In this document: one piece after another, positions 1 through 11,683 of the stretch
Layout of the letters: each line of letters starts with the position of its first letter
Numbering within the stretch: the first letter of the stretch is position 1
Assembly (NCBI GenBank): GCA_021399435.1
Contig: JAJTUP010000035.1
Coordinates: 1 to 64,000 of the forward strand
Length of the DNA: 64,000 nucleotides
Direction: 5' to 3'
Origin: Diaporthe sp. PMI_573
Lineage: Eukaryota; Ascomycota; Sordariomycetes; Diaporthales; Diaporthaceae
Translations under genes and position numbers: made by a program
The notes under the pieces: model-generated
What the model was told of the DNA's origin: nothing
The model's input: the letters and a program-made list of their open reading frames with translations, nothing else
Databases searched by the model: none

Positions 1-2
1 TG

Positions 3-653
3 GAGCTCGGCAACGAAGGCCTCGCTGACCGACGCGATACCAATGTCGAGACCCGCCTGCCGGAGTCGCAAGCTCATCACATTCTGAAACACACAACCGC
101 CGACTCCCACCCCAAGCAGAGGATCGGAGCGGTTCCAGACGAGGACGGAATTGCCGTGATTGATAGAAGTGGCGTCACAGTGTCGGAACTCTCCATAGAC
201 TTGACCGACCCGTTCAGCGCGAGCATATTTTCGATACCAGCCCATGGCTTAGCCTGCACTCACATGGAATGCTTCGACCTTGAGACGTGGCTCAACACAC
301 GCCCAATCAAGCAGGCGATCAATAATGGCCCGCAGTACGTCTGTACAACTCCGAAACGTCTCGAGCCATCGGAGCCCGATAAGTGGGAATGCCACATCTG
401 TTTTGGGGATGCCAGGCCGAGAAGTCTTCGTATCGATAGCTTTCTGGTCAGTGTACGTAAAAAACTGGAGGAGCAAAACACACTTGAAACAAAGTCGATA
501 CTTGTTGCAGCTGATGGCACGTGGCGGGTCATGGAGCCAGTTGACGACGACGATGCTGGCATTGACGGTGATGGCCCAGTTTCGAAGGGTCCTGTCGCTA
601 ACTTACGCAACCGATCAAGCAAGTCAAGAGAGGGCGGCGAGAGAGATCATTGA
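3..653 (+). CDS. MIZ/SP-RING zinc finger protein, 5'-partial (SUMO E3 ligase-like)
   Basis: The frame is open from the left edge of the window, so this is the 3' part of a gene. About residues 50-165 of the visible part carry an SP-RING/MIZ signature: a conserved DPFS-like lead-in, C-T-H-x2-C-F-D followed by LETWLNT, then W-E-C-x2-C about 45 residues on, and a conserved SFLVSVRKKLEE helix. Known SP-RING proteins (PIAS/Siz type) are nuclear SUMO E3 ligases that bind Ubc9 through this domain. The tail is short, acidic, then basic, ending before a TGA. There is no intron in the visible part. The N-terminal part of the protein, which would show any SAP or PINIT domain, lies outside the window. 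A minus-strand reading of the same region has no domain pattern. The family call is fairly sure; which SP-RING subfamily is unknown. Confidence 0.7.
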   Translation, partial: ELGNEGLADRRDTNVETRLPESQAHHILKHTTADSHPKQRIGAVPDEDGIAVIDRSGVTVSELSIDLTDPFSASIFSIPAHGLACTHMECFDLETWLNTRPIKQAINNGPQYVCTTPKRLEPSEPDKWECHICFGDARPRSLRIDSFLVSVRKKLEEQNTLETKSILVAADGTWRVMEPVDDDDAGIDGDGPVSKGPVANLRNRSSKSREGGERDH

Positions 654-1004
654 GCTCGACTAGGTTTTATGAGCTGACAGGCTGAGATTGGGAATAGAAA
701 CCCAGAGGCATGGATCGCTTGCTGATGGTAGAGACTAGGTGTCTAGACTGAGAGGTAGAGCTTTGCAGCTTCAGTTGGTGTCAAGAACACATTGGCTTGA
801 GGAAGCAACACAACCCAGGTCCTGGTTTTGGGAGTTGGCGATCACCCTCACACCGATACGTTTTTTCAATATTGAAAGCAGGCATATTTTTAGGCCAAGC
901 GGTTGTGACAAACAACAGGAGTTTGGACTTCGAGAGAATTCATTCCATAAATTATCGACGACCTAAATCCGTGCTGTTGGTACGCGGGGCTCCGCTGCCC
1001 AATT
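654..1004. other. Intergenic, nothing recognised
   Basis: About 350 bases between the SP-RING gene and the next minus-strand ORF. I see no coding pattern, repeat or RNA gene here. Confidence 0.5.
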
Positions 1005-1748
1005 TCAATCGCCTTCAAGCGCTTTCACAGTTTCATCATCCAACACCTCAACAACTTGAAGAAGTGTAGTAGCCACGCCGTCTCTGAACTTGAGCAATAT
1101 CTCCGCTTTTTCCACGCATCCTCGGAAATGGGCTTCTGTGTGGTCTCCTGAGAGAAACCCTAGGTGAGAGTTCCTGATCTTTAAGGACATTTCTTCGCAG
1201 TCCGCCTTCTCCGCAGCGAGCGTCTGAGCCTGCTGCAAGCTAACTTCAGACAGGCTCCGCAAGACGTCGTAGACACGACGTCCCTGCTCAGCCACCCCAG
1301 CTCTCTTTTCTATCTTCTTGAGCCTTACAATTCCTAGACCTTCGCGCTGTTTGGCGAGATACCTTTCTTGCGCATCAATTTCCCTGCAAGCAGCATCATA
1401 CTGGACAATACCGTCGGGTCCAGGGCACCAAAGCTGCCGCATGCTCAGGCCGTCCACTTGGCCGTCATCGATAGCCAGAGCATTTGCGTCAAGCTCCTTG
1501 GCCCAGGGAATATCACAGGTCTGCCCCATAGCCGTTCTTAGTAAGAGGAACAGGATGTCCCTCCAGATTGTTATAGCGGTTCCATGAAAACCTGTGATGG
1601 TATAGAATGCTTTGGCGAGCATGTCGACACCGCTGTCGATATCGCTACTGCTTTGGGTAGGCATGTTCCTTTTCGTTATCATCCCGGCCGAGCTCGCAGC
1701 CAGGAAACAGAGTCTTGATTTTCTCTTCAGCGAATTTGGTGTCGCCAT
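1005..1748 (-). CDS. Hypothetical protein, helical
   Basis: A 247-codon ATG-initiated minus-strand ORF. The composition is protein-like, with a long charged helical stretch in the second half (around YLAKQREGLGIVRLKKIEKR and the following QAQTLAAEKADCEE) and a short hydrophobic segment near residue 65 (WRDILFLLLRTA). I do not recognise a family. A second minus-strand frame that overlaps its start, covering 1645-1848, also looks coding (WLRLALASPDTGFSPAHGDTKF), and another short ORF begins at 2161. The gene may therefore start upstream and contain either an intron that I could not place or a frameshift near 1690. The 3' end is clear; the 5' end is not. Confidence 0.4.
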   Translation of the reverse strand: MATPNSLKRKSRLCFLAASSAGMITKRNMPTQSSSDIDSGVDMLAKAFYTITGFHGTAITIWRDILFLLLRTAMGQTCDIPWAKELDANALAIDDGQVDGLSMRQLWCPGPDGIVQYDAACREIDAQERYLAKQREGLGIVRLKKIEKRAGVAEQGRRVYDVLRSLSEVSLQQAQTLAAEKADCEEMSLKIRNSHLGFLSGDHTEAHFRGCVEKAEILLKFRDGVATTLLQVVEVLDDETVKALEGD

Positions 1749-4124
1749 GCGCTGGTGAGAATCCAGTATCCGGAGACGCCAGAGCTAATCGTAGCCAGGA
1801 CCCCAGCGACTCTTGGATGAAGCAGAAGGGGGGTATGGATGGGAACAAGGATGACCGTCCCGGGGCCTAACACATTTGGAGCTTGAAGATAGCGCCTTGT
1901 TGAGTTAGGAGCAATATTGGCAAGAGAGTCAACAGCCCGTGAAAGTAATTGGCGCAAGAGTCACCAGGATGTGCAGGACAGCCGTTTGACAACCTTGTCG
2001 TTCAGAGGAAGACTGGCTTGAGGCATCTGAGATCCTCGTCGCTGAGATCGAGCTGAAATCCTTTGATTCGTTCTCCTAATGACGCATCCCTCGACAGCAA
2101 AGTAGGCAGACTCAGCGAACTCCGAGGAGTTCGTAGTTGGACTAGCGGCGCTCGACGCCATTTTGCAGGTGTTGGTTTGCGAAGATGGTTAGAGTAGAAG
2201 CGTGGAAACTTTGGTTCATAGTTACGTTCGTGCTTACTGCCCCGCGCTTTACCTGAGATCGGCGCGACAATTAGTCCGAGAGCGGCACACTTAGCCGGGG
2301 TAGTAGCTCAGCCACACCAGCACACCACCAACAACAATAAGAACAAGCCCTGGCTGAATGGATGGACGGCTGGTCAGCCACGGCGTGGAACGTGACGAGG
2401 ACCCTCGGGCGGAGATTCCCTTGGTGCAATGTGGTATCTGTTCCGAATGCAACTTGAGTGAAGCGAGTGGGATCAATGCATGAAGAAGATCGGAGAGAGT
2501 GGACCAGTGAATGATGACACTGGGTGGATTGTACGGCAGGCTCGGATAAAATTCGGCCCGGATAAGGCGGGCCCGCGGTCGGCGGCTACCAATCCTGAAG
2601 TCCCCCGGTTACATTTACAATAAAGGCTTGGCTTTCCGCGTGGGGCGTGTCGCCCTTGTACTTAACCTATTATCAACCGCTCAAGCACCAGTGCTTTGCT
2701 CAAGCCGGGCCAGCACGCAGCGCCTCGTACAGGAATATGCACTCGTCGTCGTCACCCGCTTCCCAAGTGAGCACGAGACCTATCCCTGACCACAAGCAAG
2801 AGTTAATTCCCTCCCCTCCTAAGTCGAGTTCCGCAGCACGAAAGCCAAGGCGCTCCCAGCAAAGCGAGTGAGAATAACAAAGAGCCTCGTCGGAGTGAAA
2901 ATTTCACCAGTTTAACACAATACACACAGTTGTAGATAATGTAGAAGCGCGTGACAAGAAGGCAGTATGTGGGAGGAGAGGGAGTAAGCACAGGGCTCCC
3001 AGCCAGAATATCAATGACACAAACAATAACACGAAACCAGTCAATAAAGCTGACGACGAGGCATATGATGAGACTGCGAGAGTTGATGTAAAAAGATTTT
3101 ACACAAAGAGGAACGGCTATTTCCGAATTACAATTCGAGACCCGGAGTCACTAGGCTGGGCACATAACCAGACATATTCCTGATGGACATTCGCGATTTG
3201 TCCCGTAATTCAGCAACTCCAACCTCGGTTACCAGAGCGTCGCCATCATGATCGATATTCCCTGTTTGCACGCAAGCGGCATCAGAAGCGTGGATAGATC
3301 CCACTTTGATGTTTTTGTAGCTTCTGATCTCCTTCAGGACAGTTTCATAGACCTACAAACATCCTTCCAGGACGAATTTGTGCTCTTTCAACACCTTTAT
3401 GAGTACTGTGCAAATTAACCTCCGCCCAACACTTCCCCGCCGTATAGGTACCAATGGCTTTGTGCCTGTTGAATTTTCTCTTCTTTAGCATTCCACTATG
3501 TGAAGCACCGTATTCATCCCTCCTTGATGCCTGAGGCTTCCTCCTGCTTGACGTGTCGCAGGGAACCCCTGGCTGCCTAAACAGACCCACTGGGCCCATT
3601 GCTGGGCCGCTTTCCGTGTGACAATAAGTCGGCTGCACTCATTCCTCCCGCTCCTCGATAACTGGTTTGCGCGATATCGACAAGAGCTGGACGACGGCAC
3701 AGACAAGTGCGCTCTGCTCTCCACGTTGCTGTCAACGATTGCAAACGGAATGGAAGGCAGTGAGCCAGCAGAACTCGAATGCTTCAATTGGGTTGAGATC
3801 TGGCGAATAAGCAGGAAGATATTCAAGCTGAACACCGTGTCCAGGGCAATGTCATATAAGTGGTGCAATGTGTAATCTTGCATTCACAACGCGCACCCGC
3901 GCAGGCGCTTCTGCCCACCCAATAAACATTCCGCGATTCAAATCCCAAACCTAAGGGGAGCCACGAGATCGACAAGCGACTCTCTTCGTCGATTGACATG
4001 TACGATATCTCCTGCATTGCTGCAAGAAAGTCAGGGTTTGAGACCCGTGCAATATTCACCCAAATACATAGCTAAGGCTAGCATCACTGCCTGTGGCGTG
4101 TAGGTAGTTGGCAAGGTTTCAAAT
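1749..4124. other. No supported gene; possible 5' exon of the preceding ORF near 1961-2161
   Basis: Short ORFs occur on both strands but none shows a domain or a splice-consistent extension. The minus-strand ORF at 1961-2161 (starts MASSAASPTT) could be a first exon of the gene at 1005-1748. The 2500-3300 stretch contains only low-complexity and mixed sequence. I see no RNA gene. Confidence 0.35.
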
Positions 4125-4598
4125 TCAACTACGCAGAGCTTGACTTTGAAGAATTCGCGACCTTCTTACATGTCTGGACGTAATGTCCGCTCTTGCCACA
4201 TCGTCCACATGATCGTCGAGGCGCGCTGCCCGTACGACCGAGTCGAGTCTCGGCCCTTCCGTATCTGGCACTATCGCTGGGGCTTCGGCATCGCCACCTT
4301 CAACAAGCCTCGAAATTTCGCGCATCTCCCTGTCCAGCCTTCCCGCAATCGCCCATCCGTCGCCAGCCTCGTAGAAGTCCCTCTGCACCTTGAGATGATC
4401 TAAAATACACCTAATCGCATTCGCATGAGTTTCGTTTGGCTCACTCGGAGGTGAAGATATTGGGAGTCCCGAGAACGCATTTGCCTCATACAGGGCAATA
4501 GCACTTCGAAGCTCAACCCAGACAATAAGGGCTTCCGATGCCAATGGTAATGTACCTGCTAACAGCCTGTTCGCAGTTGCCTGCAAGGCGCTATACAC
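4125..4598 (-). CDS. Hypothetical protein, helical N-terminal region
   Basis: A 157-codon minus-strand ORF. The first two thirds have an amphipathic helical character (LLAGTLPLASEALIVWVEL, then ILDHLKVQRDFYEAGDGWAI) like the helical N-terminal domains of fungal NLR-type and C2H2 proteins; the comparison is by feel only. The last third is Arg/Asp rich and less convincing. There is no recognised catalytic motif. It may be an exon of a longer gene, because the upstream side lacks a clear promoter and the downstream side lacks a second exon I can place. Family unknown. Confidence 0.35.
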   Translation of the reverse strand: MYSALQATANRLLAGTLPLASEALIVWVELRSAIALYEANAFSGLPISSPPSEPNETHANAIRCILDHLKVQRDFYEAGDGWAIAGRLDREMREISRLVEGGDAEAPAIVPDTEGPRLDSVVRAARLDDHVDDVARADITSRHVRRSRILQSQALRS

Positions 4599-6612
4599 CT
4601 CTGTAGGCAGACCTGTATTAACAGCAGTATCTACTATTTCCAGATAAAAAGTCTTTGAAACAGCACAAGGACGAGATCGACCTCACCATCCAGCCATCAG
4701 CGAGCAGTTCTTGGCGGGGTCAATAGCGCTGCTGACGTTAGGGGCAAGCTGAAGTTTCTTCGCGGCTGCTCAATTAAAAACTCTGTACTTCTATTATGTA
4801 CAGTACACATGAATAAGAAATTCGGCTAAGTGTAGCCTTACGGCATCAGGATATCGGATTTCAACGGCTATTGCGGAAGTGAAGCTTTTCCTTCATCATC
4901 ATAGGTGTCCATCGCCACGTGCCTCGTCACCAGCCTAGCTTTTTCTTCAATCAGGTCAATAGCTAGCTTAAGCCAAAGACCCCGAAGCATCCAGAGTGTC
5001 TCGGCTGTGCGAGGTCATCCGAGGTCATTATCATTTTCTTCATCTATAAGACTGACCCAAAGACCCTCATTAGAAGAATATCAAGAGCATCTCACACATA
5101 TGATCATTTCCATCTGCTAGATGCAACACGGAAGATTTGGCGAGCGGCTTGGGTGCTTTGGCGAAGGCGGCTGATCGCGCTCTCTCCTCTTAGCTGTCTC
5201 CAGCTCGTGTTTTGGGGGCTTCTTCACTTCCGGGCCAACCTTCCGTGCTTCCTGACGGTACAGACGTGGGGTGGGGTCTTAGTCTTGGTGCCAACAACTT
5301 CCTATTGACCTCTCCAGCGCTGCAAGGAGCCGCAATCTCCACGGCCCGACAGACACCGTCGAGCTCTTCCGCGCTGTCAAGCACGTGGAACCCTTGTGCG
5401 AATCATGGACGAAATGACCACACATCCGAAACCCACGGCACAAGTCACCGGCAGGGAGGACTTGACACAAGGCCTTGAACCTGCAGGCTTTACTGGATGC
5501 AGTGAATGTTGCATCAGGCTGGAGGGGGGTGACGTCCTGGAGATATACGCGTTTCACGCAACATTCACGCAGAAGGGCTACTTTGTAAACGCAAATCGTG
5601 CAGAAGACGATGTGAATAACATGCTGCCTCGCTCATGCATGAGACGGACAAGAGACGGGCGTCCCAAGCTGGGCGAAGCTCGATGGTGGTATTGGGGCCG
5701 CTGTCCAAGAGCGTCCACGAGAGAGTGCTGCATCCCTTTTTGGCAGTAGCGTCTGAGCCTCTCGTGACTGAGACCTCCTATTCGAATCCAAGTCCAGGCT
5801 ACAAATCCTATAGGCCCCTCTCCCTCACCAAAAGAAGTCCCGTACTGATTCGTAGACAAACTGGACAGTTGGCCGCCCGGCTTTGGTGATCTCGGCAAGA
5901 CCTTTTGAGGAACTCGTGACCAATTTTATATAGGCATTCATGTTTTTGACGTCTGGGGGCTCAGAATCGACCTGGCAGGTCCTTATGCTCCGACTTAGGT
6001 CTAACAAAGCCACCCATAGCGCATGGTGGAACTCTTCTGGGGCCTGTGATGAGTGTGTGTCTCGACAAATCGGGCAGGCGGCGCGAACACATCACATTGG
6101 TTTCGAGAACACGGCGCAGCACACAGCCTTATGTGGTCCGGTGTTGTCTGTACGTGCGTATGCGTATACACACGTCCCAGGATAAGGTACTACCGGTATG
6201 GAATTTTCCCCACGCGGATCGTCCCGAAGTACCCCATAGGGGGTGTTCGGAAGTGGGTGTGGCGGCTTACAGGAAATCCGCTTCCCCGCCCCCTGGCCGG
6301 GAAGCCCCTGGCCACTTCACCACCTTGCAGCGAGAGGCTAAAAATCTCTATCGTAACTGCCGGCATAGACGTAGAAGAGGACAGAATACAACGATTTTTC
6401 CAAGGGACGCTTCGTGTCCCAAACACTACCCCATGAGCACATAATCAAGCAGCTTCAGACGATAACCTAAGGGGACAATGGGACAGGTACGCGACAGCTC
6501 CAGCTCCTTCACGCAATGTGTTGGGCCAACGAGAGCATCGCAGCAGCGAGCTTGCGATTTGGTGGCCGGCATTCAGTCGGTTCATTGGGCCTTGAATTTA
6601 AATCACAAGAAT
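4599..6612. other. No supported gene
   Basis: Overlapping short ORFs on both strands, none with a recognisable domain or splice-consistent partner. 5160-5560 has a fairly GC-rich composition with ORFs open in several frames, which is composition rather than evidence for a gene. Confidence 0.4.
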
Positions 6613-7198
6613 CTACCCCTGAAATGGAATACTGTTGAACCGTGTCATCCCCACGCTCAACGGCCATCGTAACATGAGATCATAACATGAGCGGTCACTT
6701 CTTCGCACCAAACAAGAAGTTGCCGATAAACCTGGCCCAGATACAAACGACTGCGTCCCCGCAATAGTGATATTGCCCAAGTTGGTCGTGACAAGATTGG
6801 TAGACATCAAAAGTCCCACGTCGATCCGCTGTCCAGATGCTGCGATCTCGTCCGCGAAATGCTCGACCGTCAAGGCCCGCGAGAGCCTCCGCTTGTTTGC
6901 CTCTGGGAGCCTGTACTTCCACAGTATCATCTTCTCCTCCCACGCAAGCGCTTCTTCTGCATCGGTGAAGCTGAGGTCGACATCCTTTAGCCTGTCAACC
7001 GGCTCGGCGGTGATGCCGGCGGGGAGGTCCCATGGAGATTTCGTCTCCCGACTCGGCGAGTTTGCAATTTCGCTTTTCGTAGAAAGCGTCTTCGAGCCGC
7101 TGGAGGTACTTGTCGTATATGGTTGCTGATGCTTTGTGCGAGAAACGGACGGTGATGCGGCCGTCGGAAACGGTGGCATTCAGTCGAAGGGGAGCCAT
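6613..7198 (-). CDS. Hypothetical protein, apparently frame-broken
   Basis: Two overlapping minus-strand frames together read as one protein. The first (ATG at 7198, starts MAPLRLNATVSDGRITVRF) ends in a helical stretch near DKYLQRLEDAFYEKRN. The second carries on with PWDLPAGITAEPVDRLKDV, then DAEEALAWEEKMILWKYRL and NKRRLSRALTVEHFADEI. No GT-AG intron of credible length bridges them, so a one-base indel near 7040-7080 is the simplest reading. I do not recognise the family. The tail after about residue 130 of the second frame is less protein-like. Confidence 0.35.
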
Positions 7199-7355
7199 CG
7201 CGGTAAAAATTAGACCGGAATTCCTCTTTGTGCGTTTTGCCTGGACCATCTTCTCGCACCTCCAGACCTTCATCAGCTCTCCAGCTCGCCGTTACCTTGC
7301 CGTCACTTTACGCAACGAGGCTGGACCTGGTAGCTGTACCACGCAGACCAAGCTG

Positions 7356-7866
7356 ATGGACGGCCGAGAAGTACAGGATTTCCTGACGAGTCGGGGTCTG
7401 ACGCGGTCGGGCTCTAGAAAGCGGTCATCGTCACAGATTACTCAGGACGAAGACGCCGAGACTGAGGACGTGTACCAGGAGCGCTGGGAAACGACGGAGC
7501 CGCCATTTCAGCGGCGTAAACACATCCTCTGACGACCTGGACCCTGAGATGAGACGCATCCAGGACAATACGCGATGGTACGACGAATTTGGCCAGTTCT
7601 CACGCGCTCGCGACTTCCGGCAAGAGCAAATTGAAGGGAACTCGCAATGGTACGACCGGGAATTTGGGCAGCTCTCTGAATTGCCCGTCCCAGGGGTGCC
7701 TCAGGCCGATGTTTGGGATGATTATGATGAGTGTGATGACATTGATCGGGAACGCCGCCGGGGCGTGGAGCGAAGTCGCCCATCAAGACACGTGTCCGGA
7801 AGCCCTGACGTAGGGGTCTTCTCCAGACTCGGAACGCATACCGAATCTATCACGCTCTTTCACTAG
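7356..7866 (+). CDS. Hypothetical protein, Arg/Asp-rich, two open segments
   Basis: An ATG-initiated frame (MDGREVQDFLTSRGLTRSG) runs to 7532. A second frame from about 7549 to 7866 continues with a similar polar, charged composition and contains two related short motifs, NTRWYDEFGQF and NSQWYDREFGQL, about 20 residues apart. An intron or indel near 7520-7550 would be needed to join them; I could not find one that fits the reading frames. No known domain. It is divergent from the minus-strand gene ending at 6613 and separated from it by about 160 bp. Confidence 0.3.
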
Positions 7867-8443
7867 TCATGGCTCGAACAGAAGCAGCGCATTGTTGGAT
7901 CCATTGGCCCACGATGACGATGAGCTTCAGCAAGGGATGATACTGAACAGCTCCATTACCGGTGATAAAATCAGCAGGGTGGGCAGGATGGGACGTGATC
8001 CCAGTCGGAAGTAGAGCAACCTGGAGCTTACGTGAGATGGGCATACAGTGCCGTGAGTCCGTCAAGAAAATGCGTGTACAAGCTTGCATCTGCCACATTT
8101 CACCGCCTTCAATTCCCCCGAAGCCAGCCCCACTGTTAGTACGGAAAAAAAATAATTCCCGCTACCGCCTAACCCCTCGCTGGCCCGCTCACCGTTGTCC
8201 GTCGACAACTTCCACACGGAAACGAGGAAGCATCGCGAAAGCGTTTATTCAACAGAACGTCTGTTATTTGTTTGGTTAACTCCCAGCTCGAGTTTTCTAT
8301 TCTCTTCTTTGCCTCGCCGTTCTGCCGCTCTCAACGCGCTTCTAGGCACATAGATCCAAGGCGATCGAGCCGCGGCAATCCAAACACTCAACAGCATATT
8401 TTGGTATCAAGACATAGGCAGTCGAAAGCGCGCTCATTCCGCT
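7867..8443. other. Intergenic, probable promoter region of the F-box/ankyrin gene
   Basis: No credible ORF. A short A-rich run lies near 8145. The last 150 bases before the ATG at 8444 are C/T-rich, as is common upstream of fungal genes. Confidence 0.4.
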
Positions 8444-10422
8444 ATGGCAGAAAAACGTAGCCTTACCACACTGCCTAACGAGCTCCTTGTGAACGTCGTG
8501 GAGCATCTCGATCGCAGAGATATCAGCTCCATCAGTCGTGTGAATCGTCGATTTCACTGGCTGTGCCTAGACATTTTACTTGAAATCTACATCAAGCAAC
8601 CGTCTAAGCGCTCGCTCTTCATTGCCGTAAAGGAACGGTCTTGGGATTATCTTCGGCTATTCTTCTATGCTGTAAAGCATGATTCTGCGAGCATCGTTCA
8701 ATGGCTTTTGTTCGACAGCGATCAGCTGGACCTCAAAGGGTTCGTGTACAACTGGGTTGCCGGACATTTCTTTTAGCTGATTTAACTCCGTTCAGATATA
8801 TTCCGACGATACTTAATCATAACATCAGTTTCCTCCACTTGGCGATCGTGGCGGATGCCCCTAGAGTCGCCGCACACTTGGTGAAGCATGGAAGTGATAT
8901 CAACCACACTGCGGGAGACTACCCGGACTTGCTACCCCTCTACCTGACAGTTGCTCGGTCTCAGATCTGTCGGCAGAAAGATCTTGACGTGTCCCTTCGC
9001 ATTGCCTGCAGTTACGCTCTGCCGAGAACCGCACGGTTTCTTCTAACCAGAGGGGCGGATGTCAATGCGATAGGCTGCGGTATATCTGCTCTGCATGCTG
9101 CAGTGACCAGAAGGGTCCCGCGGCCTCAGTTTCTGCTGCCATTTCTATTTCTAGATCCTGACCTATTTCTAGATCCTGACTCGGATGAAGAGATGCACTG
9201 GCAATCGATGATTTTGCAGACTGTCTCAATCTTGCTGGACTTCGGGGCAGACATCCAGCTTCAGACAAGCGTCTCGAGGGTTCACAAGTGCAATTACGGC
9301 TGTTGGCGCTCTCTAGATTGTGACCACAGAGGCCAGACTCCTCTTCATCTGGCAGCGGCAGGTGGCATAAAGAAGGTTGTGTCTCTTCTACTAGAACATG
9401 GTGCTGACCCCACATTTCCCAACGACGACGGGTACACGCCGCTATACACGGCTTTAGTCCAGGGACACGGAGGCATCGCATGCATGTTCATGAACCAAAT
9501 CACCGGCACAGTTAACCCTGTCACTTTCTTGCCTCTCCAAACTACGGCCCTACATGTCGCTTGCCGATACGCTTTTGCACGTATGGTGTTCAAGATCTTG
9601 ACGAAGGGAGCAAACGCAAATGCTCTCGATCATACTGGACGGACGGCACTTCACGAAGTTCTCCAACGAACCCACCGGGATCGAGAGGAGGATGTCATCA
9701 AGACGCTGGAATATCTTGGTAAATTCGGAGCAGATCCTGACATATCTGCGAATTTACAATCCCCTCGGCTGCTGGCACAAACCCATCCATTCGCGCAGGT
9801 TCAAAAAATGTTCGCACGAGTTCAAAAGAAATCTGTACGTATCCATACGCGCCGCGGTTCTGCACACATCCACGACAAGATCAAGACCGATTCTCCGAAG
9901 TAAGTACAGCATTGTCAGACGGTTATCGCCAACTCGGGTCCTAATCTCTGTACTTCAAGGCACCGTTCAGAAGACTTCGCTAAGAACGAGAGTCGCATCC
10001 CTGCCATACGTTTCAATGATTCCGCAGCGCGGACTGCCCACCCCGGCAGTCCGTGGCTTCCTGAAAAAACGCAACAACTTGCGAAGAGCCTGCGTTCTAC
10101 TTGCATACGTCCAAAAGAGCAACCTACCAATGCGGAACACCTTCCTCTCTTGGAGATAAACCGAACAGATAGCAGTCTAAGTCGCGCAAACTATCCGGCT
10201 CCCCCGATAGCTAGAACGCCTGCAGCAACACCGGCGCCGCAACGTGCGACCGCTCAGGGTGCAGCGCATACAGTCACAGCACAATTCTGGAGCATCTTCG
10301 CCATGCGTGGCTTTGAGCAATCCGAGAGTGACCAAAATAACAACGCAAAGACGGACGAGGGTGTGAAATCAGATGGTGCTCGTAAGAAAAATAAGTGGAA
10401 GCCTTTGAAGCTTGAATCATGA
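8444..10422 (+). CDS. F-box and ankyrin-repeat protein, three exons
   Basis: The ATG at 8444 starts an F-box (LTTLPNELLVNVVEHLDRRD, then ISSISRVNRRFHWLC) at residues 7-45. F-box proteins are substrate receptors of SCF ubiquitin ligases. The frame then stops, but a 56-nt intron (8740-8795, acceptor TTCAG, branch-like CTGAT) restores a long ankyrin region; 8746-8795 fits equally. Ankyrin units are clear at HLAIVADAPRVAAHLVKHG, GQTPLHLAAAGGIKKVVSLL, TALHVACRYAFARMVF and GRTALHEVLQ. A second intron, 9900-9959 with a perfect GTAAGT donor and CTAAT branch, continues in frame to 10422. Spliced length is 1863 nt, 620 residues. The C-terminus is Ala/Pro- and Lys-rich, with a KKNKWK basic tail. An 18-bp duplication near 9147-9182 gives LFLDPD twice. 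The substrate is unknown. Confidence 0.8.
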
Positions 10423-11006
10423 TGCAGCCGAGTGTGGCCGCCGCGGCGGCGAAACTCGTCGAGGCGCAGCTTGAGGGCGGCATCAGCGGGGACGGAGGCG
10501 ATTTTGACGCCGGACACGAGGACAACACGGCGGAGTATACACTTCGAGTCCCCCTTTGCAGTACCTGCCAAAAACACCTTGTTAACCTGCGCTGGGAGTG
10601 TCGAGAGTGCACCGATACGCACTTCTGCTCAGCTTGCCGTACCACTCACTCTCACCACAGAATGAAGGCCTTCACCCAACCTATCATCTCTGGCGACACC
10701 AGTAGTTGTGCCACAGATTCAGATTCGGAATCCGATGCGGAAATTCAAACCGGGGCTGATACTGCAGACGACCCTACCATCGGACGTCATAATAGGGCGA
10801 AGCAGACGGACAACCTGGATGAGGAAAGGCAGCACGGGGCAAAAAGGTTCCCAGCACAGACAGAGTCAACGGAGAGTCTCTTCCTCGATTGGGACGAGGT
10901 CGACTCTGATCTGCGAGACGATGGAGTCGAACAGCGCCATGTCATACGACGACCACGGTCACAGGTCTCGCATACCGTAGTTGTTGAAGGCTGCCACGAG
11001 CACTAG
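10419..11006 (+). CDS. ZZ-type zinc finger protein, possibly the 3' part of the F-box/ankyrin gene
   Basis: A 195-codon ORF with a ZZ-type finger around residues 47-82: C-S-T-C, later W-E-C-R-E-C, then F-C-S-A-C and a following H-S-H-H. ZZ domains are small zinc-binding protein-interaction modules. The rest is acidic and disordered-looking (DSDSESDAEI), ending in an Arg-rich tail. Its ATG overlaps the stop of the preceding gene by four bases, which is unusual for independent fungal genes. A 65-nt intron from 10363 to 10427 (GTGAAA donor, TGCAG acceptor) would join the two reading frames. So this may be the last exon of a single F-box/ankyrin/ZZ protein. The ORF is convincing; its independence is not. 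Confidence 0.6.
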   Translation: MMQPSVAAAAAKLVEAQLEGGISGDGGDFDAGHEDNTAEYTLRVPLCSTCQKHLVNLRWECRECTDTHFCSACRTTHSHHRMKAFTQPIISGDTSSCATDSDSESDAEIQTGADTADDPTIGRHNRAKQTDNLDEERQHGAKRFPAQTESTESLFLDWDEVDSDLRDDGVEQRHVIRRPRSQVSHTVVVEGCHEH

Positions 11007-11683
11007 CCCTGAGGTCGTTGAAGACTATGGAGGTTTTGAGGGGGAGGCATTTGTGATATATATAATTTAACAGCGTACATATACATTACATGAGTTTCGT
11101 TGTGAAATATAGTCTGCCCGCACTGGTCAAATGATTGCTGCCTGTTACCGGCCATCCCTTTGGGGGCCGCAAGAGCACCGTGAGTTCAAGGGCAGGGGTC
11201 AATTGCCAATCTGGGCTGCTGTCACTTAACCATGGTCGTTGATGTGTACAGTGTGTAAATCAAGCAAAATGGCACTAGGTGGGACACTTTTAGAAATCCG
11301 ACAAATGTTGCAAAAGCGGAAGCTACTTATGCTCTTGACTGTAGAAAGGTCTTGAAATTGGGTTTAAAGTTTTAACTACATTCTTCCCTAATTAAGTTTT
11401 ACTTAATGACTAAATGCTTCAGATTTTCAGCGCTCTATACGAGATTCCAAAGCCGTATTTATTAAGCGCATTCCTAAAATACGAATTTCATCCCTATCAA
11501 CTATATATAACCCATAAGAGTGCACGCTCACTTGTCGATCTATGCATCAGACATCACAGAGCGCACTTTTCACATTGACTTACAAATTCATGCCAATCTT
11601 TTCTATCTAAAGTACGACCCCCGGATTCTGTTTCGCATCAAGCCTTGAATTTCCAAACCTGCGATACACAGTCGCAATACAGG
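11007..11683. other. AT-rich intergenic region and probable promoter
   Basis: No ORF with coding character. AT-rich from about 11270 to 11520, consistent with an intergenic promoter region for the ankyrin gene at 11684. Confidence 0.4.
11501..11510 (+). promoter_or_regulatory. TATA-like box
   Basis: CTATATATAA lies about 175 bp upstream of the ATG of the ankyrin gene. The position is plausible for a core promoter with a leader; there is no further evidence. Confidence 0.35.

Noticed and set aside
3890..3970. Possible tRNA (B-box-like GATTCAAATCC near 3935)
   Set aside because: No matching A box at the right distance and no acceptor stem pairing.
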